Positions 35,045 through 42,900 of a stretch of DNA of 49,918 bases are shown in pieces. Each line of letters starts with the position of its first letter. The stretch's first letter is position 1. A program made the translations under genes and the position numbers. The stretch covers positions 17,813-67,730 of the forward strand of contig DCTZ01000032.1 of the NCBI GenBank assembly GCA_002329485.1, read 5' to 3'. Below the pieces are notes generated by a model, which ran no database searches, was not told the DNA's origin, and saw only the letters and a list, made by a program, of their open reading frames with translations. The stretch comes from Caryophanales bacterium UBA1427. GTDB taxonomy: Bacteria; Bacillota_I; Bacilli_A; ML615J-28; CAG-313.

Positions 35045-36625
35045 ATGGAACCTTGGGGTTGGATAGTAATATTTCTCGCTGTTATTGCCGGAATTGCAGG
35101 AACGATTACCGCTTGGAACATCGCCCTTGCAAAAGGAAAAAATATTGTCGAAGAACAATTTCGTGCCTTAGGAAAAGAAGCCGATCGTCTGTTAATTGAC
35201 GCGCAGAACTTAGCAGAAGCCCGTCAAAAAGAACTGATTGCGGAGACCAAAAAGGAGATTAGTACCCTTCGTCAAGCCTTTGATAAAGAGGTGAAAGAAC
35301 GCAAGCAAGAGCTACAAGATTTAGAAAAAAAATTAGATCAAAGAGATGCACGTCTTGATAATCGTTCAATCAATCTGGACAAGCGTGAAGAAAGTTTAGC
35401 CAAGAAAGAACAAAAATTGGAAGAACAACGGGAAGCGCTTGAAAAACGAAGCAATAGAGTCGAGGAATTAATACTAGAACAAGAAAACAAATTATTTGAA
35501 ATTGCATCATTAAACATGGATGAAGCAAGAGCCATTGTATTCGAACGTGTCGAAAACGAAATTCAAATGGACATTGCTTTATACTTAAAGGAACAAGAAG
35601 AAAAGGCTAAAAACGAGGCTAAACGCAAAGCCCAAACAATTTTAGCTAATGCCATTCAACAGTATGCTAACGAAACAGTCCAGGAAAAAACCGTTTCCGT
35701 TATCGCTTTACCTAATGATGATATGAAAGGACGCATCATCGGTCGCGAAGGAAGAAATATCCGGGCCATCGAAGCCGTAACCGGCGTCGATCTGATTATC
35801 GATGATACTCCGGATTCAGTCGTCATTTCCTGTTTCGACCCGGTCCGCCGGGAAATTGCGAAACGAACCTTGGAGATTCTGGTCAGCGATGGCCGAATTC
35901 AGCCTCCGCGCATTGAGGAAGTTTATGCCAAATGCGTCAAAGAACTCGAAAACGAAATCCGCGAAGAAGGCGAAAAAGCGGTGTTTGAAACGGGAATCGG
36001 TAAAGTTCATCCCGATCTCGTCAAACTTATTGGACGCCTACGGTTCAGAACCAGTTACGGCCAAAATGCTTTAACCCATGCCAAAGAAGTTGCCTTCTTG
36101 GCCGGTAAAATGGCTGCCGAAATCGGCGAAAACGAAATTTTGGCTCGCCGGGCCGGAATGCTTCATGACATCGGAAAAGCCATTGACCATGAAACAGAAG
36201 GCAGTCACGTGGAAATCGGGTTGGATATTGCCAAACGGTTCCGCGAACCGCTCGAAGTAGTTGATGCGATTGCCTCACATCACGATGACCAAGAACCGAA
36301 AACTTTAATCGCCGTGTTGGTTGCGGCTGCGGATACGTTGTCGGCAGCGCGTCCGGGTGCTCGCAGCGAATCGCTGGATAATTACATTCGCCGTCTTCAA
36401 CAACTTGAAGAATTGTCGAATGAGTTTAAAGGCGTGGAAAAAACGTATGCGGTGCAAGCCGGCCGTGAAGTTCGCGTTTTAGTCAAACCGGAAGAAATTT
36501 CCGATTTGGAAGCGACAAAACTGGCGCGGGATATTAAGAAGAAAATTGAAACCACGATGAATTATCCGGGAACAATCAAAGTAACGGTTATTCGTGAGGT
36601 ACGAGTCCAAGAAGTGGCTCGCTAG
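35045..36625 (+). CDS. rny: Ribonuclease Y
   Basis: RNase Y is the membrane-bound endoribonuclease that starts mRNA decay in Firmicutes. The 526-residue product has an N-terminal membrane helix (WIVIFLAVIAGIAGTITAW), a long coiled coil (about 35-210), a KH domain with GRIIGREGRNIRAIEAVTG and DDTPDSVVIS, and an HD domain with LHDIGKAIDHE and ASHHDD. All expected parts are intact. AAAGGAG precedes the ATG. It heads a run, rny-ymdB-spoVS, that follows the Bacillus order. Confidence 0.98.
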   Translation: MEPWGWIVIFLAVIAGIAGTITAWNIALAKGKNIVEEQFRALGKEADRLLIDAQNLAEARQKELIAETKKEISTLRQAFDKEVKERKQELQDLEKKLDQRDARLDNRSINLDKREESLAKKEQKLEEQREALEKRSNRVEELILEQENKLFEIASLNMDEARAIVFERVENEIQMDIALYLKEQEEKAKNEAKRKAQTILANAIQQYANETVQEKTVSVIALPNDDMKGRIIGREGRNIRAIEAVTGVDLIIDDTPDSVVISCFDPVRREIAKRTLEILVSDGRIQPPRIEEVYAKCVKELENEIREEGEKAVFETGIGKVHPDLVKLIGRLRFRTSYGQNALTHAKEVAFLAGKMAAEIGENEILARRAGMLHDIGKAIDHETEGSHVEIGLDIAKRFREPLEVVDAIASHHDDQEPKTLIAVLVAAADTLSAARPGARSESLDNYIRRLQQLEELSNEFKGVEKTYAVQAGREVRVLVKPEEISDLEATKLARDIKKKIETTMNYPGTIKVTVIREVRVQEVAR

Positions 36626-36635
36626 AAGAGGTTTT

Positions 36636-37412
36636 ATGAGAATTTTATTTGTCGGTGATGTCTTCAGTATCAAAGGCCGCGAAATTCTCGCCCGTCAACT
36701 TAAAAAAATGCGTCAAGAAAAAGGTGTTCAATTTATCGTGGTCAATGGCGAAAACATTGCCCACGGTCATGGCATCAATGAGAAATACTATCATTTTCTG
36801 TTGGAACAAAATGTTAATGTCGTTTCTTTAGGCAATCATGCATTTCGCAACCACGATATCTATAATTTCATCGAGGGTGCGAAAAATTTAATCCGCCCTT
36901 TGAACTTCCCAGCCGGAGTTCCGGGTCAAGGTTTCTTAACCGTTAATTACAACGGCAAAAAGATAACTGTCTTTCAAGTCATGGGTCGGATTTACGAAAA
37001 CACGGCACTTGACTGTCCGTTTCAGACAACGGAGCAGTTATTGAAGAATGTTAAGAGTGATTTGTACTTTTGTGACTTTCATGGTGAAGCAACAAGCGAA
37101 AAAGCTGCTTTTGCCCATCATTTTGATGGTCGGGTGCACATTGTGGTGGGTACGCATACCCACGTTCAAACCAATGATGCACGCATTTTGCCGAAAGGAA
37201 CTATGTTTATAACGGATCTCGGGATGACAGGTTCGCTTGACGGTATAATTGGGGTTACACCTCAAAATATTATTAAAAAGTTCCTTACAGGACTTCCAGC
37301 CAGGCATGACCCGATGGAAGAAGGAAGGTCACAATTTAACGGCTTATTGGTAGAACTTGATGATCAAACACAAAAAGTGACAAACTTCGAGGTTATACAC
37401 GTGATAGAATAA
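36636..37412 (+). CDS. ymdB: YmdB family metallophosphoesterase
   Basis: YmdB hydrolyses 2',3'-cyclic nucleotides and affects biofilm and late adaptive gene expression in Bacillus. ATG at 36636 follows GAAGAGG and comes 10 bases after the rny stop; a GTG at 36594 lies inside rny. Length is 258. Metal-binding motifs are visible: FVGDVFSIKGRE, VNGENIAHGHGI, SLGNHAF and VGTHTHVQTNDARI, ending with ITDLGMTG. Pairing with rny is conserved. Confidence 0.96.
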   Translation: MRILFVGDVFSIKGREILARQLKKMRQEKGVQFIVVNGENIAHGHGINEKYYHFLLEQNVNVVSLGNHAFRNHDIYNFIEGAKNLIRPLNFPAGVPGQGFLTVNYNGKKITVFQVMGRIYENTALDCPFQTTEQLLKNVKSDLYFCDFHGEATSEKAAFAHHFDGRVHIVVGTHTHVQTNDARILPKGTMFITDLGMTGSLDGIIGVTPQNIIKKFLTGLPARHDPMEEGRSQFNGLLVELDDQTQKVTNFEVIHVIE

Positions 37413-37444
37413 AATGCACATGTATATTCAGCCCTTATGCAACT

Positions 37445-37470
37445 AGGCATATTGAAGTCGCTGGGGGAAT
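37445..37470 (+). promoter_or_regulatory. Candidate sigma-H-type promoter for spoVS
   Basis: AGGCATA (37445-37451), 12 bases, GGGGAAT (37464-37470) fits the sigma-H pattern AGGAwww and RnnGAAT apart from one -35 mismatch. spoVS is sigma-H dependent in Bacillus; use here is inferred. Confidence 0.4.
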
Positions 37471-37508
37471 ATAATTAAATGCATCAATTAAGTAGGAGGA
37501 ATAATAAA

Positions 37509-37772
37509 ATGGAAGTATTAAAAGTCTCATCAAAATCAAAACCTAATTCAGTTGCAGGAGCACTTGCAAATGCCCTTCGTGAGCGATCCACTGTGGAAAT
37601 TCAAGCAATTGGTGCTGGTTCGCTAAATCAGGCAATTAAAGCCATTGCGATTGCCCGTGGTTATGTTGCCCCAAGTGGAAAAGATTTAATTTGCATTCCA
37701 GCCTTTAGCGACATTATTATTGATGGAGAAGAACGTACCGCCATCAAGTTAATTGTAGAAGCTCGTAAATAG
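37509..37772 (+). CDS. spoVS: Stage V sporulation protein S
   Basis: SpoVS is a small Alba-like protein that influences septation and coat or cortex completion during sporulation. The ATG at 37509 follows TAGGAGG and yields 87 residues; an ATG at 37479 lies upstream of that RBS. The sequence is nearly canonical: EVLKVSSKSKPNSVAGALAN, then EIQAIGAGSLNQAIKAIAIA and the IPAFSDI ending. It follows ymdB as in Bacillus and is followed by a terminator. Confidence 0.98.
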   Translation: MEVLKVSSKSKPNSVAGALANALRERSTVEIQAIGAGSLNQAIKAIAIARGYVAPSGKDLICIPAFSDIIIDGEERTAIKLIVEARK

Positions 37773-37779
37773 TTGGCAT

Positions 37780-37801
37780 AGTTGGCTTTTGCCAACTTTT
37801 T
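37780..37801 (+). terminator. Terminator after spoVS
   Basis: A 7-bp stem (37780-37786 with 37791-37797), loop TTTT, then a T-run. A partial copy of the left arm lies at 37771. Confidence 0.8.
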
Positions 37802-37823
37802 ACTTACTTAAAAGGAGAGTTAC

Positions 37824-38384
37824 ATGATAAAGTTGCCTGTTCTATATACCCCCCGGTTAATCTTGCGGGAGATTTGTTTGGGGGATGCGGAGGATATGTT
37901 TTATTATGCCCAGCATCCCCTTGTGGGTCCGAATGCCGGATGGGCCCCGCACACCAGTATTCAGGAAACCCGTCGGGTAATTCAATTGTTTTTGGAAGCC
38001 AAAAAACGCGGCGAACCCGGCGTGTTTGCCATAATCGATCGTCAAACGGGGCGGATGATTGGAACAATCGAATTGTTTAACCTTGTCTTTGGCTTTAAGG
38101 CTGAACTGGGGTATGCTCTCAGCCCCGATTATTGGGGCAGGGGAATTATTCCGGAAGCGGCTGAAAGCGTCCTGGAGTACGGTTTTCACGTTCTTCAGCT
38201 GAAAAGAATCGAAGCAAGCGCTTTTTTGACCAATTACCAGTCGCAACGGGTCTGCGAAAAACTTGGCTTTATCCGCGAAGGCGTGGCCCGAAACGGTTAC
38301 CTTCGCTATGACGGGAAAATTTTCGATAAAGTAATTTTCGGTTTAACCGATACAGAATACGAACAATTAACGGTAAACAGATAG
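37824..38384 (+). CDS. GNAT acetyltransferase, RimJ/RimL type
   Basis: A GCN5-related N-acetyltransferase of the group that acetylates ribosomal proteins or small amines. The product is 186 residues, beginning YTPRLILREICLGDAEDMF, the usual RimJ/RimL start. The acetyl-CoA-binding motif is AELGYALSPDYWGRGIIPEA, followed by RIEASAFLTNYQSQRVCEKL and GFIREGVARNGYL. AAAGGAGAG precedes the ATG. The substrate cannot be told. miaB follows after 13 bases, so the two are probably co-transcribed. Confidence 0.9.
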   Translation: MIKLPVLYTPRLILREICLGDAEDMFYYAQHPLVGPNAGWAPHTSIQETRRVIQLFLEAKKRGEPGVFAIIDRQTGRMIGTIELFNLVFGFKAELGYALSPDYWGRGIIPEAAESVLEYGFHVLQLKRIEASAFLTNYQSQRVCEKLGFIREGVARNGYLRYDGKIFDKVIFGLTDTEYEQLTVNR

Positions 38385-38397
38385 GAAGATTTAGCAA

Positions 38398-39834
38398 ATG
38401 ACCAAAGACTACAGCAAATACTTTACCCCTTCCCTCAATCAGGCACGTAAACGCCGGGGCGAAAAAGTGGAAATCATCCGCTTTAAGCTCGGTGAGAAGT
38501 ACCGGGGTGTGGGAACGGGAAAAAAATACCATTTGAAAACCTACGGCTGCCAAGGGAATCTTGCGGACAGCGAACGGATTGCCGGAATTTTGGAAGCGAT
38601 GGGTTTTAGCGAAACCTTAAACGAAATGGAAGCCGATCTTATTTTGTTCAACACCTGCGCAATCAGAGAGAATGCGGAAAATCGGGTGTTTGGGGAATTG
38701 GGCCGGATTCAAAAAATCAAAAAAGAAAAACCCGATTTGGTAATCGGGGTTTGCGGGTGCATGCCTCAGGAAGAAATGACGGTCAATTCCTTAAAGAAAC
38801 GTTTTCCCAATATCGATTTGATTTTCGGAACCCACAATATAATCGATTTGCCGGCTTATATCTATGACATCTTTGTCGAACATCGGGCGGTTGTCGATGT
38901 CTGGTCGATTGAAGGGAATATTGCGGAAGAGATTCCAGTCAAACGGGATCATGCCAAAAAAGCCTGGGTCAACATAATGTACGGTTGCGACGAGTTTTGC
39001 ACTTATTGCATCGTTCCGTATACCCGAGGCAAAGAACGTTCGCGATTGCCCGAAGAAATCATCAAAGAAGTCCAAGCTTTGGCCGATGAAGGTTATTTGG
39101 AAGTAACTTTGCTCGGCCAAAACGTCAATGCTTACGGTAAAGATTTGGAAGGCCGAAACTACGGGTTTGCGGATTTGTTGAAGGATTTGCATAAACTTCC
39201 GATTCCGCGCATCCGGTTTACCACGAGCCATCCGCGCGATTTTGACGATGCCACCATCGAAGCGATGGCTTTGGGCGGCAATATCATGCCTCACCTGCAT
39301 TTGCCGGTGCAATCTGGTAACGACCGGGTCCTGAAAAAAATGAACCGCAAATACACCCGCGAAGAATATATTACCAAAATGAAAAAGTTGAAAGAAGCGG
39401 TTCCCGGCATCAGCATTACGACCGATTTTATCGTGGCCTTTCCGAGCGAAACCGAAGAAGAATTCAACGATACCATATCCTTGGTTCACGAAATCCAGTT
39501 TGATGGAGCGTTTACGTTTATCTTTTCGCCGCGGGCAGGAACACCTGCCGCAAGCTACCCCAACACTTTAACGCCGGCCGAAAAGAAGGACCGTTTACAA
39601 CGGCTGAACCAAGTCGTAAACCATTACAGTTTGCTCGGCAACAAACGGTTTGAAGGCCAGATTGTGGAAGTTTTGGTGGAAGGTTTCAGCAAAACCAAAC
39701 CGGACGTCTTAACGGGTTACACACCGCACAACAAACTGGTCAACTTTGTCGGCGACGAATCGTTAATCGGTACCATCGTCAAAGTCAAAATCGAAAAAGC
39801 CTTCAGCTGGCACTTGCGGGGGGTTCTGGTCTAA
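38398..39834 (+). CDS. miaB: tRNA-2-methylthio-N6-dimethylallyladenosine synthase MiaB
   Basis: MiaB is a radical-SAM methylthiotransferase acting on i6A37 of tRNAs. It has 478 residues with an N-terminal UPF0004 domain whose cysteines are in KTYGCQGN, FNTCAIRENAENRV and GVCGCMPQ, a radical-SAM cluster in GCDEFCTYCIVPYTRG, and a C-terminal TRAM domain (about 410 onward). The 50-residue N-terminal extension (from MTKDYSKYF) is the Bacillus-type form. GGAAG precedes the ATG. Here cotE follows directly, without the ymcA gene found in Bacillus. Confidence 0.97.
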   Translation: MTKDYSKYFTPSLNQARKRRGEKVEIIRFKLGEKYRGVGTGKKYHLKTYGCQGNLADSERIAGILEAMGFSETLNEMEADLILFNTCAIRENAENRVFGELGRIQKIKKEKPDLVIGVCGCMPQEEMTVNSLKKRFPNIDLIFGTHNIIDLPAYIYDIFVEHRAVVDVWSIEGNIAEEIPVKRDHAKKAWVNIMYGCDEFCTYCIVPYTRGKERSRLPEEIIKEVQALADEGYLEVTLLGQNVNAYGKDLEGRNYGFADLLKDLHKLPIPRIRFTTSHPRDFDDATIEAMALGGNIMPHLHLPVQSGNDRVLKKMNRKYTREEYITKMKKLKEAVPGISITTDFIVAFPSETEEEFNDTISLVHEIQFDGAFTFIFSPRAGTPAASYPNTLTPAEKKDRLQRLNQVVNHYSLLGNKRFEGQIVEVLVEGFSKTKPDVLTGYTPHNKLVNFVGDESLIGTIVKVKIEKAFSWHLRGVLV

Positions 39835-39837
39835 AGT

Positions 39838-39865
39838 GCTATTTCCCCTTTCTCAGTCATATAAT
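39838..39865 (+). promoter_or_regulatory. Candidate mother-cell promoter for cotE
   Basis: GCTATTT (39838-39844), 13 bases, CATATAAT (39858-39865) loosely fits the sigma-E pattern. The same -10 contains TATAAT and could serve sigma-A. The -35 match is weak. Confidence 0.3.
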
Positions 39866-39919
39866 AAGGTGTCACAAGTCACCGATATTTAGAATATATT
39901 GTTACTGAGGAGGGATATT

Positions 39920-40444
39920 ATGAACGAAATTCGCGAGATAGTAACGAGAGCAGTACTAGCGAAAGGCAAAAAATTATTCCGTGTACGCCAAATCATTACT
40001 CCCGAACATAGCGCATTCAGTGTTTTAGGATGCTGGGTAATAAATCATGAATTTGAAGCAAGGTTAAACGGCAAACGGGTCGATGTGACCGGCAGCTTTG
40101 AAAGCGATATTTGGTATGCCTATGACAACAACAGCCGGACCGAGGTAGCAAGAGGAATCGCATCCTATGAAGATACCATCAAAGTAAGAGAAATCGTCAG
40201 CGAAAATATCGGCGATCATTGTGATGTCATCGCGCGCGTCTTGCAACAACCGACCTGCACCAATGCGCGAATCGTCGACGGGGGCATTGAAGTCGAAGTC
40301 ATCTTTGAAATTTTGGTGGAAGTAATCGGCGAAACCAAGATGATGGTTACCGTATTTACGAATCCGCAACCTTATGAACCAATCGATGACTTTGAAAACG
40401 AAATCAACGAAGATTTTTTAAATGAACGTCCCATCGAAGAGTAG
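39920..40444 (+). CDS. cotE: Spore outer coat morphogenetic protein CotE
   Basis: CotE directs outer-coat assembly on the forespore surface in the mother cell. ATG at 39920 follows GAGGAGGG and gives 174 residues. Features shared with Bacillus CotE run along the length: REIVTRAVLAKGKKLFRVRQ, VLGCWVINHEFEA, DVTGSFESDIWYAYDNNSRT, VIARVLQQPTC, FEILVEVIGETKMMV, and an acidic C-terminal tail. It is next to miaB as in Bacillus, where mutS would follow; here a LysM protein follows instead. Confidence 0.95.
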   Translation: MNEIREIVTRAVLAKGKKLFRVRQIITPEHSAFSVLGCWVINHEFEARLNGKRVDVTGSFESDIWYAYDNNSRTEVARGIASYEDTIKVREIVSENIGDHCDVIARVLQQPTCTNARIVDGGIEVEVIFEILVEVIGETKMMVTVFTNPQPYEPIDDFENEINEDFLNERPIEE

Positions 40445-40465
40445 TCAACACACTTAGGGGGTATA

Positions 40466-40939
40466 ATGAATTATCATATTGTTCGAACCAACGAAACAAT
40501 TGAAAAGATTGCGCTACTCTACAATTTATCGGTAACCGAAATCAAAAGCATCAACCAGCATATTACGGCTTGGCATAATTTGATTCCGGGTACGAAACTG
40601 CGTTTGCCGGAAATTCCGGAAAACGTGAGCCTGGAGTTATCCGATGTCGAACCTTTTATCGAGGATTATTATCCGAAAATCACCAAGGAACCGCCCGTAA
40701 ATCCCGAAGAACCAAAGGAAGTCCCGAGGACTCCCGACGAAGCAGAAACGATTCCGGTCAGTGCCGAAAGCCAAGGCGACCAGGCGGCGGAACCACCAAA
40801 ACAAAATGGTCCGATTTATCAGCCGTATTACTATCCTTACGGTTACTATCCGTATCCATATGCCTATTATTATTCCGCATATCGAAGGCCTCAATTGATT
40901 CGTTCCGGCCAAAAACCAAAGCCACAAAAACCATCGTAA
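40466..40939 (+). CDS. LysM protein with Tyr/Pro-rich tail, probable spore coat protein
   Basis: The N-terminal 45 residues are one LysM domain (MNYHIVRTNETIEKIALLYN then IPGTKLRLPEI), which binds peptidoglycan. There is no signal peptide, so it is likely made in the mother cell and directed to the forespore surface. A Pro/Glu-rich linker (about 70-110) leads to a tail of repeated Tyr and Pro (QPYYYPYGYYPYPYAYYY). SafA, the inner-coat organiser of Bacillus, has the same plan of N-terminal LysM and a Pro/Tyr-rich rest; this one is shorter. A G-run (AGGGGG) 5 bases before ATG acts as RBS. It lies 21 bases after cotE, in one unit with it. Confidence 0.82.
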   Translation: MNYHIVRTNETIEKIALLYNLSVTEIKSINQHITAWHNLIPGTKLRLPEIPENVSLELSDVEPFIEDYYPKITKEPPVNPEEPKEVPRTPDEAETIPVSAESQGDQAAEPPKQNGPIYQPYYYPYGYYPYPYAYYYSAYRRPQLIRSGQKPKPQKPS

Positions 40940-40952
40940 AGATGGCTTTTTT
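40931..40952 (+). terminator. Terminator overlapping the LysM gene stop
   Basis: CCATC (40931-40935) pairs with GATGG (40941-40945), with the stop codon in the loop. A C and then a T-run follow, and the preceding A-run extends the stem. Confidence 0.65.
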
Positions 40953-40967
40953 GTTGGTCGATAATGC

Positions 40968-40996
40968 TTGCTAAAATAACCAAAACGCGTTAAAAT
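40968..40996 (+). promoter_or_regulatory. Sigma-A promoter for the patatin gene
   Basis: TTGCTA (40968-40973), 17 bases, TAAAAT (40991-40996). Confidence 0.7.
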
Positions 40997-41021
40997 ATAT
41001 GTAAAAAGGATTGAGTAAGAA

Positions 41022-41840
41022 ATGAGTAAAAAAATCGGATTAGTACTGAGCGGCGGCGGTGCCAAAGGAGCTTATCAAATCGGCGTATGGCAGGCTTTGC
41101 TTGATTTGGGAATAGCCCCTCTAATCAGCGGTGTATCGGGCACCAGCGTTGGAGCCATCAACGGGATATTATTTGCCCAAGGCGATATCAAAGTGGGCTA
41201 CGAAATTTGGGAAAAAGCCAAAGTTGATGCCATCAATGTCAACGATTTAAACAAGCGCCAACGCTTATTATACAAAGTATTCGGCGAACCGAATATGACG
41301 GCGGTTTACAATATTACCAGAGCCGAAATATTAAAAACCGAAAACCTAAAAGCTGGTATCAGTCAATACTTGGATTCCGAAAAAATAAAAAAATTCCCGG
41401 GAGACTGTTTTGTGGCCTCTCACGATATCAAGAACAATGTCCCGAATTATTTCAACCTTAAAAATTACAACAAAACCGAACAGGTAAAAATCGTTTTGTC
41501 TTCCGCTTCCATCCCTTTTATTTTCAGCAGTGTTTCCATCGACGGAAAAAAATACAATGACGGCGGGTTGAGCGACAACACGCCGGTCAAGCCGCTGTAT
41601 GAAGCAGGCTACGATACTCTTATCGTCGTCTATTTGAATCAGCACGGTTTTTATTCGCCCGAAGCTTTTCCGGGCTGCACTTTGATAAACTTAATCCCTT
41701 CGGTTTCTTTGGGCGATTTTCGCACGGGAACATTAAACTTCAGCGCCGAAAAGATCGACAGTCTGATTAAACAGGGTTATGACGATACGATCAATACGTT
41801 AGATCAAATGGAAAAACTAAGAACTCTGATTGCCAAGTAA
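41022..41840 (+). CDS. Patatin-like phospholipase
   Basis: Patatin-like proteins are Ser-Asp dyad lipid acyl hydrolases. The 272-residue product begins with the oxyanion loop VLSGGGAKGAYQIGVW, has the nucleophile elbow GTSVG near residue 44 and the catalytic Asp in YNDGGLSDNTPV. There is no signal peptide, so it is probably cytoplasmic or peripheral. A short C-terminal extension follows the core. It has its own promoter and faces a convergent small gene. Confidence 0.93.
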   Translation: MSKKIGLVLSGGGAKGAYQIGVWQALLDLGIAPLISGVSGTSVGAINGILFAQGDIKVGYEIWEKAKVDAINVNDLNKRQRLLYKVFGEPNMTAVYNITRAEILKTENLKAGISQYLDSEKIKKFPGDCFVASHDIKNNVPNYFNLKNYNKTEQVKIVLSSASIPFIFSSVSIDGKKYNDGGLSDNTPVKPLYEAGYDTLIVVYLNQHGFYSPEAFPGCTLINLIPSVSLGDFRTGTLNFSAEKIDSLIKQGYDDTINTLDQMEKLRTLIAK

Positions 41841-41870
41841 AAAACCAAAGACCCGGGGTTCTTTGGTTTT
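41841..41870. terminator. Bidirectional terminator between the patatin and the minus-strand gene
   Basis: A perfect 10-bp stem (41841-41850 with 41861-41870) with A and T at its base, so it can serve either direction. Confidence 0.8.
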
Positions 41871-42126
41871 ACGGACGAACGGCGAAACGCACAAGTCCTT
41901 GAAGAATGGGAGTTTGAGGGTTGGCTAGAGGCAGAGGATAGGAATAAGGCTTGGGTACGGGATAAGGATATGGCATCGGCAAATAGGTTGGGTATGCTAC
42001 CGGATAGGGTACGATGCAACAAGGCCTGCGTGCCAGCCAAAACGGCAAGGTTATGGCAGCCCCTACCGCAATCAGCGGCAGTAAAAACCGTTCGCCTTGT
42101 TCATTGACGATTTCTTGGTATTGCAT
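41869..42126 (-). CDS. Pro/Tyr-rich small protein, possible spore surface component (85 aa)
   Basis: A very strong RBS (GAAGGAGGT) precedes the ATG. The N-terminus (MQYQEIVNEQGERFLLP) resembles that of several short spore-associated proteins. A hydrophobic segment (PLIAVGAAITLPFWLA) with a Cys pair (RRPCC) is followed by a Tyr/Pro-rich repeat-like part (PYPVAYPTYLPMPYPYPVP). The composition matches the tail of the LysM protein 900 bases away. No family is firmly recognised; a coat or exosporium role is inferred from composition and from cotE nearby. No catalytic motif. Confidence 0.65.
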   Translation of the reverse strand: MQYQEIVNEQGERFLLPLIAVGAAITLPFWLARRPCCIVPYPVAYPTYLPMPYPYPVPKPYSYPLPLANPQTPILQGLVRFAVRP

Positions 42127-42240
42127 TGGTTACCTCCTTCACTTTAATTTATGCCTTGAAGCAAAAGTTGTGCTGGGCTATCATCTTGCCTGCATAATAT
42201 TTGCGGGGAAATGCATAAATTGAAAAGAGGGTGAATAAAT

Positions 42241-42900
42241 GTGAAAAAATCGACCTGGGTCAGATGTTATACCAACCAATCAATCGATTGCAATGATAAT
42301 AAAGTAAAGTGTTATAAGTTTCAAAACGGAAACCTTTTGATTGGGGAATACTCGGAAATCACGGACCTTTTGAAAGAAAATGGGGTTAACGATTTTTATT
42401 TGGAAGTCGACTATCATAATGCGCTTTTTGATTATCCCCATTATTTAAACCCCGATATCCGAATCGAAAAAGGGGCGGTCATCAGGGAAGGCGTTACCCT
42501 AAAAAAGGGAGCGATTGTTTTGATGAACGCAACCGTTAACAAAGGAGCGGTTATCGGCCAAAATACGATGGTTGATATGAATGCGGTGGTAGGCAGTTCC
42601 GCAATCATCGGCGACAATGTCCATGTGGCGGCCGGGTCAGTGATTGCGGGGGTGTTGGAACCCCAAGCCAGCAGTCCCGTGGTGATAGAAGACGATTGTT
42701 TCATCGGTGCTGGCAGCATAATCTTAAGCGGCATTCGGATCGGAAAAGGCGCCATCGTGGGCGCCGGCAGCATCGTTACCAAAGATGTAAAACCCAATAC
42801 TTTGGTGTACGGAAATCCGGCCAAAGAAATCGGCCGGGTGGACGAAGCATTGAAACAAAAAACCGCCCTTAATTGGGATTTAAGGGAAGCGGATAATTGA
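42241..42900 (+). CDS. dapH: Tetrahydrodipicolinate N-acetyltransferase DapH
   Basis: DapH acetylates tetrahydrodipicolinate in the acetylase branch of lysine and diaminopimelate synthesis. The left-handed beta-helix of hexapeptide repeats runs from about residue 75 to the end, with MNATVNKGAVIGQNTMVDMN and IAGVLEPQASSPVVIEDDCF closely matching Bacillus DapH, then GAGSIVTKDVKPNTLVYGNP. At 219 residues its N-terminal domain is shorter than the Bacillus one (236). The GTG start follows GAGGGTG; the ATG two bases earlier is immediately closed by TGA. Other dap genes are not nearby. Its 3' end overlaps vanY by 32 bases. Confidence 0.9.
   Translation: MKKSTWVRCYTNQSIDCNDNKVKCYKFQNGNLLIGEYSEITDLLKENGVNDFYLEVDYHNALFDYPHYLNPDIRIEKGAVIREGVTLKKGAIVLMNATVNKGAVIGQNTMVDMNAVVGSSAIIGDNVHVAAGSVIAGVLEPQASSPVVIEDDCFIGAGSIILSGIRIGKGAIVGAGSIVTKDVKPNTLVYGNPAKEIGRVDEALKQKTALNWDLREADN

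Noticed and set aside
40784..40885. Direct repeats in the Tyr/Pro tail of the LysM gene
   Set aside because: The repetition arises from biased amino acid composition (TAT and CCN codons), not a true DNA repeat or CRISPR-like array.
42145..42172. Sigma-K-like promoter on the minus strand (AC, 16 bases, CATAAATTA) for the 85-aa Pro/Tyr-rich gene
   Set aside because: The motif is short and degenerate and would leave only about 12 bases of leader with the RBS at its very 5' end. Attractive by context but too weak to list.
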